From DATGIQ01 sp035295665 (GTDB taxonomy: Bacteria > Planctomycetota > Planctomycetia > Gemmatales > Gemmataceae), in assembly GCA_035295665.1 (NCBI GenBank), contig DATGIQ010000354.1, forward strand, positions 1-7,489: a DNA stretch of 7,489 nt. The letters run 5' to 3'. The stretch's first letter is position 1, and each line of letters opens with the position of its first letter. The notes under the pieces are model-generated. The model was not told the origin of the DNA, did not search any database, and was given only the letters and a program-made list of their open reading frames with translations. Of the stretch, positions 5,443 to 7,489 are shown one piece after another. The position numbers and the translations under genes were made by a program.

Positions 5443-6054
5443 GCCCTGACGGGGGCGGGGTCGTCGTAAGCTTAGGCAGCATCTGAATCTTCCAATCGTG
5501 GTGAGCCGGATCGCACCACCAGGATTCCCACCGTGATGATCTTGCTAGGCGATATGATCCGGCCGATGACCGATGATGGAGCACAACAGCTTTCGAGGCC
5601 AGCAAAAGTTCGTTCCACGCTTTGCTGGCAGGCTTCTTTGTCTCAAGGTGAGTGTGCCCCAATATCGCACGCTTCACTTACCGTCGCAAAGCCAAACAAG
5701 TGAAAGGAAAAGTTGGCGTCCGACGCTTCTTGACAGGTTCCTGCGTTCATCTCGGAAGGGTGTTGTGCTCTTGGTCGCCGAGTGTGAAGAGATCCTAGCT
5801 GTCTGTTGAACGGAACTCCAAATGCGCACATCTGTACACATTCGTCGAGAAATCTTGAACTGGAGCAAGAATTCCTGGCAAAGGCGCGCCACATTCGGAG
5901 GACTTGCGCGAAGTATCAGTACGCGAGGGCAGCACGACCGCTGGGGCGAGGCAGTCTGCATAAATGAGCCGTGGCCACCCTGATTGATCGCCTGAGACAG
6001 ACCCAGGTTCACACTGGAACCCCATGGGGTATATCGGTGGGAGAGGGATCAGCA
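5443..6054. other. No convincing gene; decayed or control DNA
   Basis: About 610 bases. Short frames on both strands overlap one another without ribosome sites or recognisable motifs. They include minus-strand frames of 80-110 residues between 5643 and 6076 that are rich in Ser, Arg and Cys, as expected from non-coding sequence. The segment holds the 5' flank of the gene at 6055, including the palindrome at 6019-6030. No RNA gene or insertion-sequence end was identified. Confidence 0.5.
6019..6030. promoter_or_regulatory. Perfect 12-bp palindrome upstream of the 6055 gene
   Basis: ACCCCATGGGGT is a perfect palindrome 24 bases before the ATG at 6055. This is a plausible operator position if transcription starts nearby. 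No clear -35/-10 pair or sigma-54 site was seen next to it. Confidence 0.35.
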
Positions 6055-6735
6055 ATGTATGAGTTGCTCGCGCCAAAGCAAGGTCGCCGGGTCGCGGCGG
6101 AGGAGTTATTTGCTCTGGCCGAGTTCTATCAGAAACTGTGCCGGGCCCGGCACATTGACGTTCGCGGCAAGCATACCGGGATGGCGCGCTTGCCCGGCTG
6201 CCCCGAAGCAGCGGATTCCCTGGCGGTCTGGCTGTTGTATCAAGATCATGCCGTCCACCTTCTCCCCCCGTCGGTTACCGCTCAGCGGAGCGACCCATTG
6301 CAACGAGTGGAGAGTGTGCGACTAACGCCCGACAGCCGGCTAGCTCTGACGGATCGGGGCGCGGTTTTCGCTCAGCAGTTCTTGGCGGATCTCGACTTCG
6401 ACCGTCCGGCTAAAGTTGCTTCCATTCGGCGACAGTTGCAGATGGGCCGTCTCGTTCCGCACTACGATGCCGGGAGCCGGACCTTGAGCTGGGGCCGGCA
6501 TGTGTTGAAGTGCTTTCGCCAGCCAGCGGAGAATCAGGAAGCCCTGCTTCTGAAGGCCGAAGAGGTAGGCTGGCCAGGTCAATGGATGAATGATCCTCTT
6601 GAGCGCGTGCCCGGCATGAATCGGAAGCGCACTCTGCATAACACCATCCAGGATTTCAATCGAAGTCTGAAATCGCCTTGGATTTGCCTCCTCGGTGACG
6701 GTACCGGCAGGCGCTTCGGCTGGGAGTTCGGTTAG
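6055..6735 (+). CDS. Hypothetical protein with planctomycete-type C-terminal module
   Basis: 226 residues. ATG at 6055 follows GAGAGGG about eight bases upstream; a GTG at 5971 would add 28 residues but lacks such a site. No signal peptide or membrane helix is seen. The N-terminal half has helical stretches (EELFALAEFYQKLCRAR, 16-32) and a segment LTPDSRLALTDRGAVFAQQF (90-109) that recalls the wing of winged-helix DNA-binding domains. The C-terminal block, about 136-224, contains HYDAGSRTLSWGRHVLKCFR, QPAENQEALLLKAEEVGW, NDPLE..PG, RTLHNTIQDFNRSL and GDGTGRRFGWE. I recall this arrangement (NQE..L..F...GWP..I.DPL....G...K..LH.TI..LN......I.F.GDGTG....W) from many planctomycete hypothetical proteins. 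DNA binding is a guess. The gene stands alone between decayed regions. Confidence 0.8.
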   Translation: MYELLAPKQGRRVAAEELFALAEFYQKLCRARHIDVRGKHTGMARLPGCPEAADSLAVWLLYQDHAVHLLPPSVTAQRSDPLQRVESVRLTPDSRLALTDRGAVFAQQFLADLDFDRPAKVASIRRQLQMGRLVPHYDAGSRTLSWGRHVLKCFRQPAENQEALLLKAEEVGWPGQWMNDPLERVPGMNRKRTLHNTIQDFNRSLKSPWICLLGDGTGRRFGWEFG

Positions 6736-6738
6736 CTC

Positions 6739-6760
6739 AAGCTCCACCAAAGCTCCACCA
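6739..6760 (+). repeat. Tandem duplication of an 11-mer
   Basis: AAGCTCCACCA occurs twice in direct succession (6739-6749 and 6750-6760), starting three bases after the preceding stop codon. Probably a slippage product. Confidence 0.6.
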
Positions 6761-7262
6761 GTCCGGCCATTGACACGCGTAAAGGCGGGAAATAAGCTGT
6801 AACCATTCTTTGCCCATCTGGTAACAGCCCATGGCCCCAAACTCGGAGAGAATCGATCGAAGGCCAACATTCTCGTGCCTGACGCAGCAGTTGCCTGCTC
6901 GGGGCCCTGAGCGTATTGCCAGCGTGCCCCAAGGAACAGGGGCCGGGCGCAGGACAAGGCGTGTGGCGATCCGCACCTGGGATTTGCAAGAGCATCAGCC
7001 GGAGCAACGTTCAAGCTCTGGACCGGAGGGGCGGGATGGTCACGGTCGGCGTTGACCGTGTACACATCGGAGGTTGCTGTACTGGCGCCACGTCGGCGAC
7101 CTTGCAATTCCAGGCGAGATATCAAAGCCAAGGTAGAGAAGATTCCATCAGAAGAAACCGGAGAAACTCGGATCGCTCTGCGAATACGCATCCTGGCACA
7201 TTCTGAACCGTGGGAGTCGAGTGCAAGACGTCAACATCCCCTTTGAAATGAGGAGAAATCGC
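6761..7262. other. No convincing gene in this stretch
   Basis: About 500 bases. A 283-codon minus-strand frame (7191-6340) spans it but runs antisense through the 6055 gene, has no ribosome site and no recognisable motif, so I treat it as chance. Structure present: the hairpin at 7041-7060 and a strong ribosome site (AGGAG) at about 7250 serving the ORF at 7263. Confidence 0.5.
7041..7060. repeat. Perfect 7-bp inverted repeat
   Basis: CACGGTC-GGCGTT-GACCGTG: exact 7-bp arms with a 6-base centre, about 200 bases upstream of the ORF at 7263. It may be a protein-binding dyad or RNA hairpin; no T tract follows. Confidence 0.35.
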
Positions 7263-7370
7263 ATGTCGCGAACAAAAATGGGCGGCCTATTCATCGCGGG
7301 CTTATGGACCGCGGTTACCGTTCTTGGATCCTCAATCGCGACGGCCCGCAATGTAAGAATCCGGGCGTAA
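7263..7370 (+). pseudogene. Secretory leader ORF, 35 codons, probably a truncated gene start
   Basis: ATG at 7263 follows AGGAG by about eight bases, a strong ribosome site. The product starts MSRTKMGGLFIAGLW and continues TAVTVLGSSIATA, a textbook signal peptide: basic start, hydrophobic core, A-T-A before the probable cut. It then ends after RNVRIRA at TAA 7368-7370. A signal peptide with almost no mature protein points to a gene cut off just after its export signal, probably by an insertion near 7351. The sequence right after it is palindromic and G+C-rich (GGGCG-TAAC-CGCCC at 7363-7376; CCGC-TAG-GCGG nearby), as at many mobile-element ends. A genuine small exported peptide is the alternative. 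Confidence 0.5.
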
Positions 7371-7381
7371 CCGCCCTTCCG

Positions 7382-7489
7382 CTAGGCGGCGTGGGCGAAG
7401 AAGGCCTCACCAGCAACCCGTTGGCGATGCGGATAGAGGCGATCCCTTTCTCGTTCGATGCGCACCTTTTGAAACGCTTCCCACTGGTT
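7382..7489 (-). CDS. C-terminal tail of an unidentified ORF entering from the right edge
   Basis: The minus-strand frame is open from base 7489 to a TAG at 7384-7382 and gives 35 residues: NQWEAFQKVRIERERDRLYP then HRQRVAGEAFFAHAA. It is highly charged, with no family I can name. Its stop lies only 12 bases from the end of the truncated secretory ORF, beside short G+C-rich palindromes, which suits the end of an inserted element. A second minus-strand frame is also open here, so even the coding status is uncertain. Confidence 0.25.
   Translation of the reverse strand, partial: NQWEAFQKVRIERERDRLYPHRQRVAGEAFFAHAA

Noticed and set aside
5239..5469. Plus-strand frame of 76 codons
   Set aside because: Antisense to the kinase-like remnant, with no ribosome site; the minus-strand reading is the one with recognisable motifs.
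6340..7191. Minus-strand open frame of 283 codons
   Set aside because: It runs antisense through more than half of the better-supported 6055-6735 gene, lacks a ribosome site and shows no protein motif; high G+C makes such frames common.
7194..7209. TGGCACA as a possible sigma-54 -24 element ahead of the 7263 ORF
   Set aside because: The -12 side reads GAAC in place of TTGC; the required GC at 10-base spacing is missing.
1..7489. CRISPR arrays, tRNA or rRNA genes
   Set aside because: No regularly spaced repeats, no tRNA cloverleaf-like segment and no rRNA-like stretch were seen on either strand by eye.

Overview
The window looks like chromosomal DNA of a G+C-rich bacterium with alternative complex III respiration, most likely a planctomycete. 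The lineage is an inference. It rests on the ActA/ActB sequence style, a C-terminal module at 6055-6735 that I recall from many planctomycete hypothetical proteins, and planctomycete-like tails of an SMP-30/gluconolactonase and a Ser/Thr kinase. No database could be searched.

Layout. (1) 1-2676, minus strand: start of an alternative complex III operon. actA (pentaheme cytochrome c) overlaps actB by ATGA. actB, a Tat-exported molybdopterin-like/Fe-S subunit, runs off the left edge with 673 codons present. (2) 2677-3036: gene-free control region with a near-perfect sigma-54 (-24/-12) promoter for actA and inverted repeats about 80-110 bp upstream of the predicted transcription start. (3) 3037-3830, minus strand: a SpoIIAA-like (STAS-type) protein with an added hydrophobic C-terminal tail, preceded by a 60-residue protein of unknown function. 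(4) 3831-4155: divergent control region. A full-consensus sigma-54 promoter reads left into the 60-residue gene, a weaker one reads right, and a dyad lies about midway. A 10-bp perfect hairpin sits in the rightward leader. (5) 4156-4887, plus strand: membrane protein made of three internal repeats of a two-helix unit. (6) 4888-6054: decayed DNA with the 3' ends of two convergent dead genes (SMP-30-like and Ser/Thr kinase-like) 14 bp apart. (7) 6055-6735: hypothetical protein with the planctomycete-type C-terminal module. (8) 6736-7489: a long gene-free stretch, a 35-codon ORF that is nearly all signal peptide, and the tail of an unidentified ORF entering from the right.

How it may work together. 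Three sigma-54-type promoters occur within about 1.3 kb, and two match the consensus at every strongly conserved base. They would place an alternative complex III operon, a SpoIIAA-like protein, a small protein and a repeat-built membrane protein under RpoN and a shared enhancer-binding activator. This possible RpoN-controlled respiratory/membrane module is the most interesting feature. The promoters are read directly from the sequence; the shared regulon is inference.
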